From NCBI RefSeq assembly GCF_003206695.1, contig NZ_PZJN01000004.1, positions 1 through 38,351 on the forward strand: a DNA stretch of 38,351 bases. The letters run 5' to 3'. The notes beneath the pieces were generated by a model. The model searched no databases. It was not told the DNA's origin and saw only the letters and a list, made by a program, of their open reading frames with translations. Shown here piece after piece: positions 1 to 9,721 of the stretch (position 1 is its first letter; each line of letters starts with the position of its first letter). Source of the stretch: Salinicola halophyticus (GTDB taxonomy: Bacteria > Pseudomonadota > Gammaproteobacteria > Pseudomonadales > Halomonadaceae). The position numbers and the translations under genes are program-made.

Positions 1-1634
1 CGCGTCTGACCGAAGACCCGGCCATCAGCGTGCTGCTGCTGGAAGCTGGCGGGCCGGACTACCGCGCCGATTTCCGCACCCAGATGCCGGCGGCGCTGGC
101 CTACCCGCTGCAGGGCAAACGCTACAACTGGGCGTTCGAGACCGACCCGGAACCGCACATGGACAACCGTCGCATGGAATGCGGCCGTGGCAAGGGCCTG
201 GGCGGCTCCTCGTTGATCAACGGCATGTGCTATATCCGCGGCAATGCGCTGGATCTGGACAACTGGGCCAAGCGGCCGGGACTGGAAAGCTGGAGCTATC
301 TGGACTGCCTGCCCTACTATCGCAAGGCGGAAACCCGCGATATCGGCCCCAACGACTATCACGGCGGCGACGGCCCGCTGAGCGTGGCGACTCCGAAAGC
401 CGGCAACAACCCGCTCTACCAGGCATTCATCGAAGCGGGTGTCGAGGCGGGGTATCCGCGCACCGACGACCTCAACGGCTATCAGCAGGAAGGCTTCGGG
501 CCGATGGACCGGACGACGACGCCCAACGGTCGCCGCGCCGCGACGGGTCGCGGCTATCTGGACATCGCCAAGCAGCGCGAGAACCTGACCATTGTCACCC
601 ACGCCACTACCGATCGCATTCTGTTCGAAGATCAGCGAGCCGTGGGTGTCAACTATCTCCACAACCATCTCAACAACAGCCAGCCGCGTCAGGCCCTGGT
701 TCGTCGAGAGGTGCTCTTGTGTGGCGGGGCGATCGCCTCGCCGCAGATCCTGCAGCGCTCGGGCGTGGGCGACCCGGCGTTGCTGGAATCGCTGGGCATT
801 CCCGTGGTGCACAATCTCAAGGGCGTCGGCGAGAATCTGCAGGATCATCTGGAGATGTATATCCAGTACGAGTGCAAGGAGCCGATCTCGCTGTATCCGT
901 CGCTGAAGTGGTACAACCAGCCCCAGATCGGCGCGGAGTGGATGTTCTTGGGCAAGGGTATCGGTGCCAGCAACCAGTTCGAGGCCGGCGGATTCATTCG
1001 CAGCGACGACAGTGAACCGTGGCCCAACCTTCAGTACCACTTCCTGCCGATCGCGATCAGCTACAACGGCAAGAGCGCGGTCCAGGCCCACGGCTTTCAG
1101 GCCCACGTCGGCTCGATGCGCTCCGAGAGCCGCGGCCGCGTCCAGCTGGTCGACAAGAACCCGCGTAGCGCACCCAGCATTCTGTTCAATTACATGTCCA
1201 CCGAACGCGATTGGCAGGAGTTCCGCGCCGCGATCCGGCTGACCCGCGAGATCATCGATCAGCCGGCGATGGATGCCTATCGCGGTCGCGAGATTTCCCC
1301 GGGGCCGGACGTCAAGACCGACGAGCAGCTCGATGCTTTCGTTCGCGAGCATGCCGAAACCGCCTATCACCCCTGCGGCACCTGCCGCATGGGAACCGAT
1401 GACGACGCCGTGGTCGACCATGAAGGCCGGGTGCATGGCATCGAAGGCCTGCGCGTCATCGATGCGTCGATCATGCCGCAGATCGTGACCGGCAATCTCA
1501 ACGCCACCACCATCATGATCGCCGAAAAACTCGCCGACTGCGTTCGGGATCGCGAACCGCTGCCGACGTCTAAAGCCCCCTATTACGTCGCCGACGGCGC
1601 CCCGGCGCGTCAGACGCCGGCCAGAAGCGCCTGA
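1..1634 (+). CDS. betA: Choline dehydrogenase BetA, 5' end outside the window
   Basis: FAD-dependent GMC-family oxidoreductase that oxidises choline to betaine aldehyde, and the aldehyde further, in glycine betaine synthesis; it acts at the cytoplasmic membrane. The frame is open from base 3, giving about 543 residues. BetA is usually near 555-560 residues, so roughly 20 N-terminal residues with the first part of the FAD-binding GxGxxG are missing. Visible family marks are [11 protein letters not shown] near the start, the [21 protein letters not shown] block (GMC signature 1 region), the [12 protein letters not shown] signature 2 region, and the C-terminal HPCGTCRMG and [14 protein letters not shown] blocks that hold the active-site His and Asn. 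Betaine is the classic compatible solute of halophiles, and betI and betB usually lie just upstream, outside this window. A strong terminator follows at 1669. Confidence 0.96.
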   Translation, partial: RLTEDPAISVLLLEAGGPDYRADFRTQMPAALAYPLQGKRYNWAFETDPEPHMDNRRMECGRGKGLGGSSLINGMCYIRGNALDLDNWAKRPGLESWSYLDCLPYYRKAETRDIGPNDYHGGDGPLSVATPKAGNNPLYQAFIEAGVEAGYPRTDDLNGYQQEGFGPMDRTTTPNGRRAATGRGYLDIAKQRENLTIVTHATTDRILFEDQRAVGVNYLHNHLNNSQPRQALVRREVLLCGGAIASPQILQRSGVGDPALLESLGIPVVHNLKGVGENLQDHLEMYIQYECKEPISLYPSLKWYNQPQIGAEWMFLGKGIGASNQFEAGGFIRSDDSEPWPNLQYHFLPIAISYNGKSAVQAHGFQAHVGSMRSESRGRVQLVDKNPRSAPSILFNYMSTERDWQEFRAAIRLTREIIDQPAMDAYRGREISPGPDVKTDEQLDAFVREHAETAYHPCGTCRMGTDDDAVVDHEGRVHGIEGLRVIDASIMPQIVTGNLNATTIMIAEKLADCVRDREPLPTSKAPYYVADGAPARQTPARSA

Positions 1635-1668
1635 CACGCTTTTCTGGTTCCAACTTCGTCTGTTCCTC

Positions 1669-1695
1669 AGCCCGGCCCTGGCGCCGGGCTTTTTT
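1669..1695 (+). terminator. Intrinsic terminator after betA
   Basis: An 8-bp perfect stem (AGCCCGGC at 1669-1676, GCCGGGCT at 1683-1690) with a 6-nt loop runs directly into six T (1690-1695). It starts 35 bases after the betA stop and closes the bet transcription unit before the efflux operon. Confidence 0.9.
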
Positions 1696-1756
1696 CGTCT
1701 GTCGATGTCATCCGCGCCATCGTCGGCTGGCTGTCGTGCGATTATTTGCGCGCTAA

Positions 1757-1789
1757 TTGCGCATTGTGCGAACAGTGTTCCGTTACACT
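1757..1789 (+). promoter_or_regulatory. Candidate control region of the mdtABC operon with palindrome GAACAGTGTTC
   Basis: The perfect 11-bp palindrome GAACAGTGTTC lies at 1770-1780, between TTGCGC (1757-1762) and TACACT (1784-1789). These resemble -35 and -10 hexamers, but the 21-bp spacing is too long for a normal sigma-70 promoter, so the exact promoter is uncertain. A palindrome here is where a TetR/MarR-type repressor of efflux genes would bind; no regulator gene is adjacent. The 289-bp gap between betA and mdtA otherwise holds only the terminator. Confidence 0.35.
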
Positions 1790-1923
1790 GAGTTCGCCTT
1801 TACGCTAGTTCGACTACACGTTCGTCCGGCTCTAGTTTCATTCGGCCCAGGCTCATCAGATGCAGGCCCGTTCGATCGGTGTGGGGCCACGTCATAAAGT
1901 CAGTACAAGGAACGCTTCTCGAC

Positions 1924-3213
1924 ATGTCCTCTTCTCCTTCGTCGTCTCGCGCTCGTCGCCCGCTACGCTGGCTCTGGCTGCTGGCGTTGATCGTCATCGT
2001 GGCCGCCGTCGTCTATTACGTGTTTGGCCGCGGCGGCGAGTCCGAAACTGCAGCAGACGCCGCAGGGCCGGCCGGTGGCGCGCCACCGGCGACGGCGATA
2101 TCCGCCGTTGCGGCCAGCCAAGGCGATCTGCCGATCGAATTGACCGCGCTGGGCACCGTGCGTCCGCTCTCGAGCGTGACGGTGCGGCCGCGTGTCGAAG
2201 GCGAACTGCTGTCGGTCAATTTCGAGGAAGGCGAGACGGTCAAGAAAGGCCAGCGGATCGCCCAGGTGGATCCGCGCGACTATCAGGCGCAGCTGGACCA
2301 GGCCAAGGGTCAGCTGGCCCAGGATCAGGCTCAACTGGCGTCGGCGAAAGAAGACCTGGCGCGCTATGAAAAGCTGATCGGCTCTAACTATGTCTCGAAG
2401 CAGGAACTGGAACAGCAGCGCCAGCTGGTGCGCCAGTATCAGGGTACTGTCGCCAGCGATCGGGCCAGTGTCCAGAGCGCCCAGGTGCAGCTCGACTACA
2501 CCGACATCGTCGCGCCGATCACCGGCGTGGTGGGGATCCGCAACGTCGATCCCGGCAATATCATCCAGCTCGGCGACGACGACCCGATCGTCACCATTAC
2601 CCAGCTCGATCCGATTTCGGTGATCTTCTCGCTGCCCAGCCGCTACATCGATACTGTCAGGGGTCGCCTGACCGATGGCGATCGCCCTCAGGTCAGTGTC
2701 ACCGGCACCAACGGCGAAACCTACTCGGGTCAGCTCAGCAGCATCGACAGCAACATCAACAGTGCCACCGGCACGATTCGGCTGCGCGCCACCTTCGACA
2801 ATCCGGCCGGGGGGCTTTACCCCAACGCCTATGTCGATGTCAGCCTGGTTTCGCAGATCCTGCGTGACCAGGTCATCGTGCCGGAGCCGGCGGTGCAGAC
2901 CGGCCAGGACGGCAACTACGTCTACGTAGTCAAGGCTGACAATACCGTCACCCGCCGGGACGTCACGCTGGTGGCGACCCAGAACTCCCAGAGCGCGCTC
3001 TCGTCAGGCGTCGAGGCCGGCGAGCGTGTGGTGGTCGACGGTGTCGACAGCCTGCGCGAGGGCGCCAAGGTTCGGGTGGTCAGCGACGCCCTGCCGGGAG
3101 AGTCCAGCGACGAGGTCGCCGACCCGGCCGGCGGTGGCGCCGAGAACCAGACCAGCAGTGGCGCTGCGAACCAGGCCAGCGATAACAGTGCGAATCGCGG
3201 CAGCGCCTCATGA
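1924..3213 (+). CDS. mdtA: RND efflux periplasmic adaptor subunit (MdtA-like)
   Basis: Membrane-fusion protein of 429 residues linking an inner-membrane RND pump to an outer-membrane channel. The ATG at 1924 is chosen because AAGGAA (1907-1912) precedes it and the product then begins with a normal signal anchor: basic SRARRPLRW followed by a hydrophobic segment (about residues 16-34). A frame extension to 1879 would put extra polar residues in front. Next come a lipoyl half (about 60-110), a Gln/Ala-rich coiled-coil hairpin (about 115-185), the second lipoyl half with QLDYTDIVAPITGVVG, and beta-barrel and membrane-proximal domains. The last 35 residues are a low-complexity Ala/Ser/Asn/Gly tail, longer than usual. 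The stop overlaps the mdtB start (ATGA), so the three genes are translationally coupled. Confidence 0.92.
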   Translation: MSSSPSSSRARRPLRWLWLLALIVIVAAVVYYVFGRGGESETAADAAGPAGGAPPATAISAVAASQGDLPIELTALGTVRPLSSVTVRPRVEGELLSVNFEEGETVKKGQRIAQVDPRDYQAQLDQAKGQLAQDQAQLASAKEDLARYEKLIGSNYVSKQELEQQRQLVRQYQGTVASDRASVQSAQVQLDYTDIVAPITGVVGIRNVDPGNIIQLGDDDPIVTITQLDPISVIFSLPSRYIDTVRGRLTDGDRPQVSVTGTNGETYSGQLSSIDSNINSATGTIRLRATFDNPAGGLYPNAYVDVSLVSQILRDQVIVPEPAVQTGQDGNYVYVVKADNTVTRRDVTLVATQNSQSALSSGVEAGERVVVDGVDSLREGAKVRVVSDALPGESSDEVADPAGGGAENQTSSGAANQASDNSANRGSAS

Positions 3214-6200
3214 ACCCGTCCCGCCTCTTCATCCTGCGCCCGGTCGCCACTTCGCTGGTGATGCTGGCGATCCTGATCGCGGGCGCGCTGGCGTATCGGC
3301 TGCTGACGATCTCGTCGCTGCCGGAGGTGGATTTTCCGACCATTCAGGTCACCACGCTCTATCCCGGCGCCGGGCCGGACGTGATGCTCTCCCACGTCAC
3401 CTCGCCGCTGGAGGACGAACTCGGCGAGATCTCGGGTCTGGAGGACATGAGCTCGACCAGCACCGGCGGCGCCTCGCTGATCACGCTGCGCTTCTCGCTC
3501 GATTCCGATATGGGCGTCGCCGAGCAGGAGGTCCAGGCCGCGCTGAGCCAGGCCGAAACGCTGTTACCCGACGATCTTCCCCGCCCACCCAGCTACAGCA
3601 AGGTCAACCCCGCCGACACTCCGATCATGACGCTCGCGGTCAGCTCGGATACGTTGCCCCTGACCCAGGTCTACGATCTGGTCGATACGCGCATGGCGCA
3701 AAAGATCGCCCAGATCAGCGGCGTGGGCCAGGTCAAGCTGGCCGGCGGCCATCAGCCGGCCGTGCGCATCAGCGTCGATTCACGCCAGCTTGCCGCCTAC
3801 GGGCTCGATCTCGCCGCGGTACGCAGCGCCGTCGCCGCGGCCAACGTCAATCAGGCCAAGGGCACGCTGTATGGGCCCTACCGTGCCTATAGCATCGACG
3901 CCAACGACCAGTTGCTGTCGGCGAGCGGCTATCGTGACCTGATTCTCAAGAACGACAACGGCTCGGTACTGCGCCTGTCGGACGTCGCCAGCGTCGAGGA
4001 CGGCGCCGAGAACGCCAATCTGTCGGCATGGGCTAATCGCCAGGGCGCCATCCTGATCGACGTGCTGCGTCAACCCGGCGCCAACGTCGTAGGCGTCGCC
4101 GACGCCATCAAGCAGAGCCTGCCGGGGCTTGAGAACACGCTACCGGCCGGCGTCGACGTCGAGATTCTCACCGACCGCACCACCACCATCCGCGCCGCGG
4201 TGGAAGACGTCCAGTTCGAGCTGATCCTCGCCATCGGCCTGGTGGTGATGGTGACGTTCCTGTTCCTGCGCAATATTCCGGCCACGCTGATTCCCAGCCT
4301 GGCGGTACCGCTGTCGCTGGTGGGCACCTTCGGCGTGATGTATCTGGCGGGATTCAGCCTCAACAACCTGACGCTGATGGCACTGACTATCGCCACCGGC
4401 TTTGTCATCGACGACGCCATCGTGGTGCTGGAAAACATCACCCGCTACATCGAGAAAGGCGAAAAGCCGCTGGCAGCCGCGCTCAAGGGCTCGCGCCAGA
4501 TCGCCTTCACCATTCTGTCGCTGACGATCTCGCTGCTGGCGGTGCTGATACCGCTGGTGTTCATGAGCGGCGTGGTCGGCGTGCTGTTTCGCCAGTTCGC
4601 GCTGACCCTGGCGATCTCCATCGTGATCTCGGCCTTCGTCTCGTTGACGCTGACACCGATGCTCTGTGCGCGCTGGCTGAAATATCGCCCGGAGGCCGCC
4701 GGCAGCGGGAATGACGCTGACGACGAGGACGACGAGACCCTGGTCCGCAACCGCCAGGGGCTGTTCGGCCGCGTCACCCGCGGCTACGAACACGCCCTGG
4801 ACTGGATTCTGGGTCATCAGACGCTGACGCTACTGGTCGCGGTCGCCACGCTCGGCGTCACCGCGCTGCTGTTCCTCGCCACGCCCAAGGGTCTGTTTCC
4901 GGTGCAGGACACCGGCGTCATTCGCGGCACCACGACGGCCACCCAGTCGACATCGTTCGAGGCGATGTCCGCTCGCCAGCAGCAACTGGTCGATCGGCTG
5001 CTCGAAGACCCCGACGTCGCCAACATCTCCTCGAGCGTGGGTATCGACGGCACCAACACCACGCTCAACGGCGGCCGGCTTTCGATCAATCTCAAACCGC
5101 TGGACGATCGCGGCGACCTGAACAGCGTACTGAAGCGCCTGCGTGACGCCAGCCATGATATTCCCGGCCTGTCACTCGCGCTGCAGCCGGTACAGGATCT
5201 GACGCTGGAAGACACCATCAGCCGCTATCCCTACCAGTTCTCGCTGACCCAAGGCGACCGCGAGGCGCTGAACGCCGATGCCGGCAAACTGCTGGAGGCC
5301 CTCGAGCAATCGCCGGCCATCGCCAGCGTCAGCAGCGACGTGCAGAACGAGGGGCGCAAACTCGAGGTCACCATCGACCGTGCCCGCGCCGGGCGCCTCG
5401 GGGTCAGTGTCGCCGACATCGATGACGCGCTCTACGACGCCTTCGGCCAGCGCCTGATCGCGACCATCTTCACCCAGGCCAGCCAGTACCGCGTGGTGCT
5501 CGCCGCCAATGCGGCCAACGACGACGGCCCGGAAGCGCTGTCGCGGCTCTACGTCAGCAATGACGACGACGAGCTGGTGCCGCTGTCGACGCTGGTCACC
5601 CTGGCCGAGCGCACCACACCACTGTCGCTGCAACGTCAGAACCAGTTCCCGTCGGCGTTGATGTCGTTCGCCGTCGCCGATGGCTATTCGCTGTCGGATG
5701 CCTTCGACGCCGTCGACCAGGCGGCCGCCGAGACGCTCAGCGATCAGACCTCGCTGGATTACCGTGGCTCGGCACTGGCGTATACCAACTCCACCAGCGA
5801 CACGCTGTGGCTGATTCTCGCCGCCATTGTCACCATGTACATCGTGTTGGGCATTCTCTACGAGAGCTATATCCATCCGTTGACGATCCTGTCGACGCTG
5901 CCCTCCGCGGCCATCGGCGCGCTACTGGCCCTGCAGATCAGCGGCTATTCGCTGGGTCTGGTGGCGATCATCGGCATCATCCTGCTGATCGGCATCGTCA
6001 AGAAGAACGCGATCATGATGATCGACTTCGCGCTGGAAGCGCAACGCGAGCGCGGCATGTCGCCGGAGAAGGCGATTCACACCGCGGCGCTGCTGCGTTT
6101 CCGGCCGATCATGATGACCACCTGCGCGGCGCTGCTGGGGGCGCTGCCGCTGATGTTCGCCAGCGGCTACGGCGCCGAGCTGCGCCAGCCGCTGGGCATC

Positions 6201-6380
6201 ACCATGGTCGGCGGACTACTGTTCAGCCAGCTGTTGACGCTGTTCACCACGCCGGTGATCTATCTGTTTTTCGATCGTCTGGCTTCGCGCTGGAACCGAC
6301 TGAATGCACGCCGCCGTCACGATGACGAAGCCGATGGTAACGACGAGCATGGCAACAGCTCGGCAGAGGCCCGGTCGTGA
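3210..6380 (+). CDS. mdtB: Multidrug efflux RND transporter permease MdtB
   Basis: Inner-membrane proton-driven RND pump of 1056 residues, the family's normal length, with the 12-TM, two-periplasmic-loop plan. It opens with SRLFILRPVATSLVM, followed by LPEVDFPTIQVTTLYPGA. TM4 carries the proton-relay Asp pair in GFVIDDAIVVLENI. The C-terminal half has GILYESYIHPLTILSTLP and GIVKKNAIMMIDFALEAQR. Throughout it resembles Escherichia coli MdtB more than MdtC or AcrB, for example the internal FGQRLIATIFTQASQYRVVL. MdtB and MdtC form a heteromultimer, known to export bile salts, novobiocin and other compounds. An acidic insert (NDADDEDDE, after about residue 495) lies in the central cytoplasmic linker. 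The gene overlaps both neighbours by 4 bp. Confidence 0.94.
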   Translation: MNPSRLFILRPVATSLVMLAILIAGALAYRLLTISSLPEVDFPTIQVTTLYPGAGPDVMLSHVTSPLEDELGEISGLEDMSSTSTGGASLITLRFSLDSDMGVAEQEVQAALSQAETLLPDDLPRPPSYSKVNPADTPIMTLAVSSDTLPLTQVYDLVDTRMAQKIAQISGVGQVKLAGGHQPAVRISVDSRQLAAYGLDLAAVRSAVAAANVNQAKGTLYGPYRAYSIDANDQLLSASGYRDLILKNDNGSVLRLSDVASVEDGAENANLSAWANRQGAILIDVLRQPGANVVGVADAIKQSLPGLENTLPAGVDVEILTDRTTTIRAAVEDVQFELILAIGLVVMVTFLFLRNIPATLIPSLAVPLSLVGTFGVMYLAGFSLNNLTLMALTIATGFVIDDAIVVLENITRYIEKGEKPLAAALKGSRQIAFTILSLTISLLAVLIPLVFMSGVVGVLFRQFALTLAISIVISAFVSLTLTPMLCARWLKYRPEAAGSGNDADDEDDETLVRNRQGLFGRVTRGYEHALDWILGHQTLTLLVAVATLGVTALLFLATPKGLFPVQDTGVIRGTTTATQSTSFEAMSARQQQLVDRLLEDPDVANISSSVGIDGTNTTLNGGRLSINLKPLDDRGDLNSVLKRLRDASHDIPGLSLALQPVQDLTLEDTISRYPYQFSLTQGDREALNADAGKLLEALEQSPAIASVSSDVQNEGRKLEVTIDRARAGRLGVSVADIDDALYDAFGQRLIATIFTQASQYRVVLAANAANDDGPEALSRLYVSNDDDELVPLSTLVTLAERTTPLSLQRQNQFPSALMSFAVADGYSLSDAFDAVDQAAAETLSDQTSLDYRGSALAYTNSTSDTLWLILAAIVTMYIVLGILYESYIHPLTILSTLPSAAIGALLALQISGYSLGLVAIIGIILLIGIVKKNAIMMIDFALEAQRERGMSPEKAIHTAALLRFRPIMMTTCAALLGALPLMFASGYGAELRQPLGITMVGGLLFSQLLTLFTTPVIYLFFDRLASRWNRLNARRRHDDEADGNDEHGNSSAEARS

Positions 6381-9300
6381 GCCTGTCGTCACCCTTCGTT
6401 CGCCGTCCGGTCGCGACGATTCTGCTGGCGCTGGCCATCGTGCTGCTGGGATCGCTCGCCTATGATCGGCTGCCGGTGGCGCCGCTGCCCAACGTGTCGT
6501 TCCCGACCATCATGGTGTCGGCGAGCCTCAGCGGGGCCAATCCGGAGACCATGGCCTCGACAGTAGCGACGCCGCTGGAGCGCTCGCTGGGGCGGATTCC
6601 AGGCATCACCCAGATGACCTCGTCGAGCTCGGATGGCTCGACCCGGGTGATCATCCAGTTCGATCTCGACAAGGACATCAACGTCGCCGCCCAGGAGGTG
6701 CAGGCCGCGATCAACGATGCCCAGCCACTGCTACCCAGCGCGATGACCAGCAGGCCCCACTATCGCAAGCTGAATCCGGCATCGGCGCCGGTGATGATCC
6801 TGTCGCTGACCTCCGACTCGATCCCCACCAGTGAGCTCTATCAGCTCGCCGACAGCAAGATCGCCCCGCCGATCGCGCAGGTGCCGGGCGTGGGCGACGT
6901 CAACGTCGGCGGCAGCTCGTCGCCGGCGGTACGTGTGTCGATCGATCCGCGCAAGCTTAACCATGCCGGCATTACCCTCGATGCGGTCGCCGGCGCCCTG
7001 CGCGCGGCCACAACCCAATCGCCCACCGGTTTCGTGCAGACCGTCAAGCATCGCTGGGAAGTCCAGAGCGACTCCCAACTGTTGAAAGCGAGCGACTATA
7101 GCCAGATCGTGATCGCCCGCGGCGACGACGGCTCGCTGATGCGCCTGGGCGACGTGGCCACCATCACCGATGGCGTGGAGGATCGCTACAACGTCGGCTT
7201 CCAGAACGAGCTCCCCGCTGTGCTGCTGGTCATCAGCAGCGCCAGCGGTGCCAATATCATCGATACCATTGCCGGCGTGCGGGAACGGCTCGACGAGGTC
7301 CAGAGCCTGCTGCCGGAGAACGTCAATCTCAGCGTACAGCTCGATCGCGCGCCCGGCATTCAGGCATCACTGCAGGAGACCCAACTGACGCTGCTGCTGG
7401 CGGTGGTGCTGGTGGTACTGGTGGTGTTCCTGTTCCTGCGCAACGCCCGCGCCACCATCATCCCCAGCGTGGTGATACCGGTGTCGCTGATCGGCACCTT
7501 CGCGATGATGTGGGTGTTCGATTTCTCGCTCGATACGCTGTCGCTGATGGCGCTGATCGTATCGATCGGCTTTCTGGTCGATGACGCCATCGTGGTGGTG
7601 GAGAACATTGCGCGACATATCGAACAGGGCGTGAAACCGTTCAAGGCGGCGCTACTCGGCGCCAGGGAGGTCGGCTTCACCGTGACCGCGATGAGCGTGT
7701 CGCTGGTGGCGGTGTTCATTCCGCTGTTGCTGCTGGGCGGCTTCATCGGGCGTCTGTTCCACGAATTCGCGGTCACGCTGTCGCTGGCCATCGGCGTGTC
7801 GCTGCTGGTCTCGCTGACACTGACGCCGATGCTCTGCGCGCGCTGGCTCAAGCCGCATCCCAAACGCGAGCGCCAGCCCGCCTGGGAGCGCGGTCTGGCT
7901 ACCTTCGGCGGCTGGTTTCTGAATGGCTACGCCCGAACTCTGGACATCGCGCTGAAGCACCGCCGCTTGACGCTCTTGTCGCTGGTCGCGGTGATCGTGC
8001 TCAACGGCTATCTGTATACCGCCGTCGATAAAGGGTTCATTCCGGATCAGGATACCGGCCGCCTGCTCGGCACCCTGCGTGGCGATCAGGCGCTGTCGTT
8101 CGAGGCGGTGTCGGAGAAGCTCGATCAGGTCCGCGAGCGACTCCTGACCGACCCGGCCGTCGACAGCGTACTGGGCTTCATGGGCAGCGGCGGTCCTGGT
8201 CGCGGCGGCTCCTCGGCGACGCTGTTCATCACCTTGAAAGCCGACCGCCAGGGCTCGACGCAATCGATCGGCAATCGTTTGACTGCCAGCTTGCAGGGCA
8301 TGACCGGGGTCAGCACCTTCATGTTCCCTTTGCAGGACATTCGCGTCGGCGGACGCTCCAGCAGCGCCTCGCAATACGAGATCACGCTGAAAAGCGACAA
8401 CCTCGAACTGCTTGGCGACGGTGCCAGCCAGGTCCAGCAGGCGATGCAGCAGGTCGACGGCATCACCGGCGTCGACAGCGACAGCCGCGGCGACGGCCTG
8501 GCCGCCAAGCTGGTCGTGGATCGAGATACCGCCTCCCGCCTTGGCGTCGACATGCGCGCCATCGACACCGCACTGGGCAACGCCTTCGCCCAGAGCAAGG
8601 TGGTGAGTCTCTTTGACGCCGACGAGCAACGCTATGTGGTGATGGAGGTGGATGCCCCCTACCGTCAGGCGCCGGACGCCATCAGCGATCTCTACGTCAG
8701 CGGCAACGACGGCGAGATGATTCCGATCTCGGCGTTCAGCCATGTCGAGCGCAGCACCACATCGGTCACCGTCAATCATCAGGGCCAGTTCGCCGCTTCG
8801 ACGATCTCGTTCAATCTCGAGGACGGCGTCTCGCTGGGCGATGCCACCGCGCGCATTCGCCAGGCCGTCGACGAGCTCCATCTGCCGACATCGGTACAGG
8901 TCGATTTCGAGGGCAGCGCCGGCACCTTCCAGAGCGGCATCGAGGCGATGCCGTGGCTGATCCTGGCGGCGTTGATCACGGTCTACCTGGTGCTGGGGAT
9001 TCTCTACGAGAGCTATATCCACCCGCTGACGATTCTGTCGACGCTGCCGTCGGCCGGGGTCGGCGCGCTGTTGGCCCTGATGCTGCTGGATACGCCGTTC
9101 ACGCTGATCGCGCTGATCGGGATCATCCTGCTGATCGGCGTGGTCAAGAAGAACGCGATCATGCTGGTCGACTTCGCCGTGGTGTGTGAACGCGACCAGG
9201 GCATGTCGCCGCAGGAAGCGATTCGCCACGCCGCACTGGTACGCTTCCGGCCGATCATGATGACCACCCTGGCGGCACTGCTCGGCGCCCTGCCGCTGCT

Positions 9301-9481
9301 GATCGGCACCGACGAAAACGCTGGCCTGCGCGCGCCGCTGGGGATCACCATCATCGGGGGCCTGATCATCAGCCAGATACTGACGCTCTACACCACCCCG
9401 GTGGTCTATCTCTACCTCGACAGGCTGCACCGTCGGCTGCGGCCAAGACAGATCGGCTCGGACCGTGCCAGCGAAGCGTAA
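6377..9481 (+). CDS. mdtC: Multidrug efflux RND transporter permease MdtC
   Basis: Second RND pump subunit, 1034 residues, and partner of MdtB. MdtC-like marks are the start RRPVATILLALAIVLLG, MVSASLSGANPETMASTVATPLERSLGRIPG, the proton-relay segment GFLVDDAIVVVENIARHIE and the central FMFPLQDIRVGGR block. The start is set by the ATGA-type overlap with the mdtB stop (GTG at 6377). The operon ends here with no outer-membrane channel gene, so a TolC-type channel elsewhere must complete the pump. Its stop codon lies in a small inverted repeat (CGAAGC 9472-9477, GCTTCG 9482-9487) without a U-tract. A 15-unit heptamer array begins 23 bases after the stop. Confidence 0.93.
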   Translation: MSLSSPFVRRPVATILLALAIVLLGSLAYDRLPVAPLPNVSFPTIMVSASLSGANPETMASTVATPLERSLGRIPGITQMTSSSSDGSTRVIIQFDLDKDINVAAQEVQAAINDAQPLLPSAMTSRPHYRKLNPASAPVMILSLTSDSIPTSELYQLADSKIAPPIAQVPGVGDVNVGGSSSPAVRVSIDPRKLNHAGITLDAVAGALRAATTQSPTGFVQTVKHRWEVQSDSQLLKASDYSQIVIARGDDGSLMRLGDVATITDGVEDRYNVGFQNELPAVLLVISSASGANIIDTIAGVRERLDEVQSLLPENVNLSVQLDRAPGIQASLQETQLTLLLAVVLVVLVVFLFLRNARATIIPSVVIPVSLIGTFAMMWVFDFSLDTLSLMALIVSIGFLVDDAIVVVENIARHIEQGVKPFKAALLGAREVGFTVTAMSVSLVAVFIPLLLLGGFIGRLFHEFAVTLSLAIGVSLLVSLTLTPMLCARWLKPHPKRERQPAWERGLATFGGWFLNGYARTLDIALKHRRLTLLSLVAVIVLNGYLYTAVDKGFIPDQDTGRLLGTLRGDQALSFEAVSEKLDQVRERLLTDPAVDSVLGFMGSGGPGRGGSSATLFITLKADRQGSTQSIGNRLTASLQGMTGVSTFMFPLQDIRVGGRSSSASQYEITLKSDNLELLGDGASQVQQAMQQVDGITGVDSDSRGDGLAAKLVVDRDTASRLGVDMRAIDTALGNAFAQSKVVSLFDADEQRYVVMEVDAPYRQAPDAISDLYVSGNDGEMIPISAFSHVERSTTSVTVNHQGQFAASTISFNLEDGVSLGDATARIRQAVDELHLPTSVQVDFEGSAGTFQSGIEAMPWLILAALITVYLVLGILYESYIHPLTILSTLPSAGVGALLALMLLDTPFTLIALIGIILLIGVVKKNAIMLVDFAVVCERDQGMSPQEAIRHAALVRFRPIMMTTLAALLGALPLLIGTDENAGLRAPLGITIIGGLIISQILTLYTTPVVYLYLDRLHRRLRPRQIGSDRASEA

Positions 9482-9503
9482 GCTTCGGACTTACAGGCTC
9501 TTT

Positions 9504-9608
9504 TCGTAACTCGTAGCTCGTAGCTCGTAGCTCGTAGCTCGTTGCCCGTAGCCCGTAGCCCGTAGCTCGTGGCTCTTAGCTCGTCGCTCGTGGCTCGTGG
9601 CTCACGGC
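9504..9608 (+). repeat. Heptamer tandem array, consensus TCGTRGC, 15 units
   Basis: Fifteen units in strict 7-bp phase: TCGTAAC, four TCGTAGC, TCGTTGC, three CCGTAGC, then TCGTGGC, TCTTAGC, TCGTCGC, two TCGTGGC and TCACGGC. The identical units are central-left and decay toward the right, as expected for slippage followed by point mutation. Seven is not a multiple of three, and no gene crosses it. A related array occurs at 34733-34788 in inverse orientation. Confidence 0.95.
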
Positions 9609-9629
9609 GCTCTAGCCCAAAGGATAACC

Positions 9630-9653
9630 CCGCCGGCTCTAGTCAGCCGGCGG
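9630..9653. other. Perfect hairpin between mdtC and fadE
   Basis: CCGCCGGCT (9630-9638) and AGCCGGCGG (9645-9653) form a perfect 9-bp stem with a 6-nt loop. No T-run follows on either strand, so it is not a standard intrinsic terminator. It may still mark the 3' end of the mdtABC transcript. Confidence 0.6.
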
Positions 9654-9675
9654 CCGATCGGCTAGTCTGACAATC

Positions 9676-9699
9676 AAATTCAAACGCTCGTCTGAATTT
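9676..9699. promoter_or_regulatory. PsrA-like operator upstream of fadE
   Basis: An interrupted palindrome: AAATTCAAAC, 4 bases, GTCTGAATTT, with 9 of 10 arm positions complementary. Its core CAAAC-N4-GTCTG fits the known PsrA half-site pattern (G/C)AAAC-N2-4-GTTT(G/C) with one mismatch. PsrA is the TetR-family, long-chain-fatty-acid-responsive repressor of beta-oxidation genes in Pseudomonas. It lies 22 bases before the fadE start, suited to repression. The assignment rests on the motif alone. Confidence 0.6.
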
Positions 9700-9721
9700 C
9701 GTTTTCCTCTCGGAGTCCATC

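Noticed and set aside
7652..9430. A 592-codon open frame on the minus strand, antisense to mdtC, and similar long antisense frames at 9941-11650 (fadE) and 20430-21584 (btuB).
   Set aside because: Their sequences are rich in Arg/Gln/His repeats typical of mirrored GC-rich codons, match no family, and lie wholly within strongly recognised genes.
9504..9608. CRISPR array.
   Set aside because: Units are 7 bp and contiguous, without spacers, and there are no cas genes in the window.
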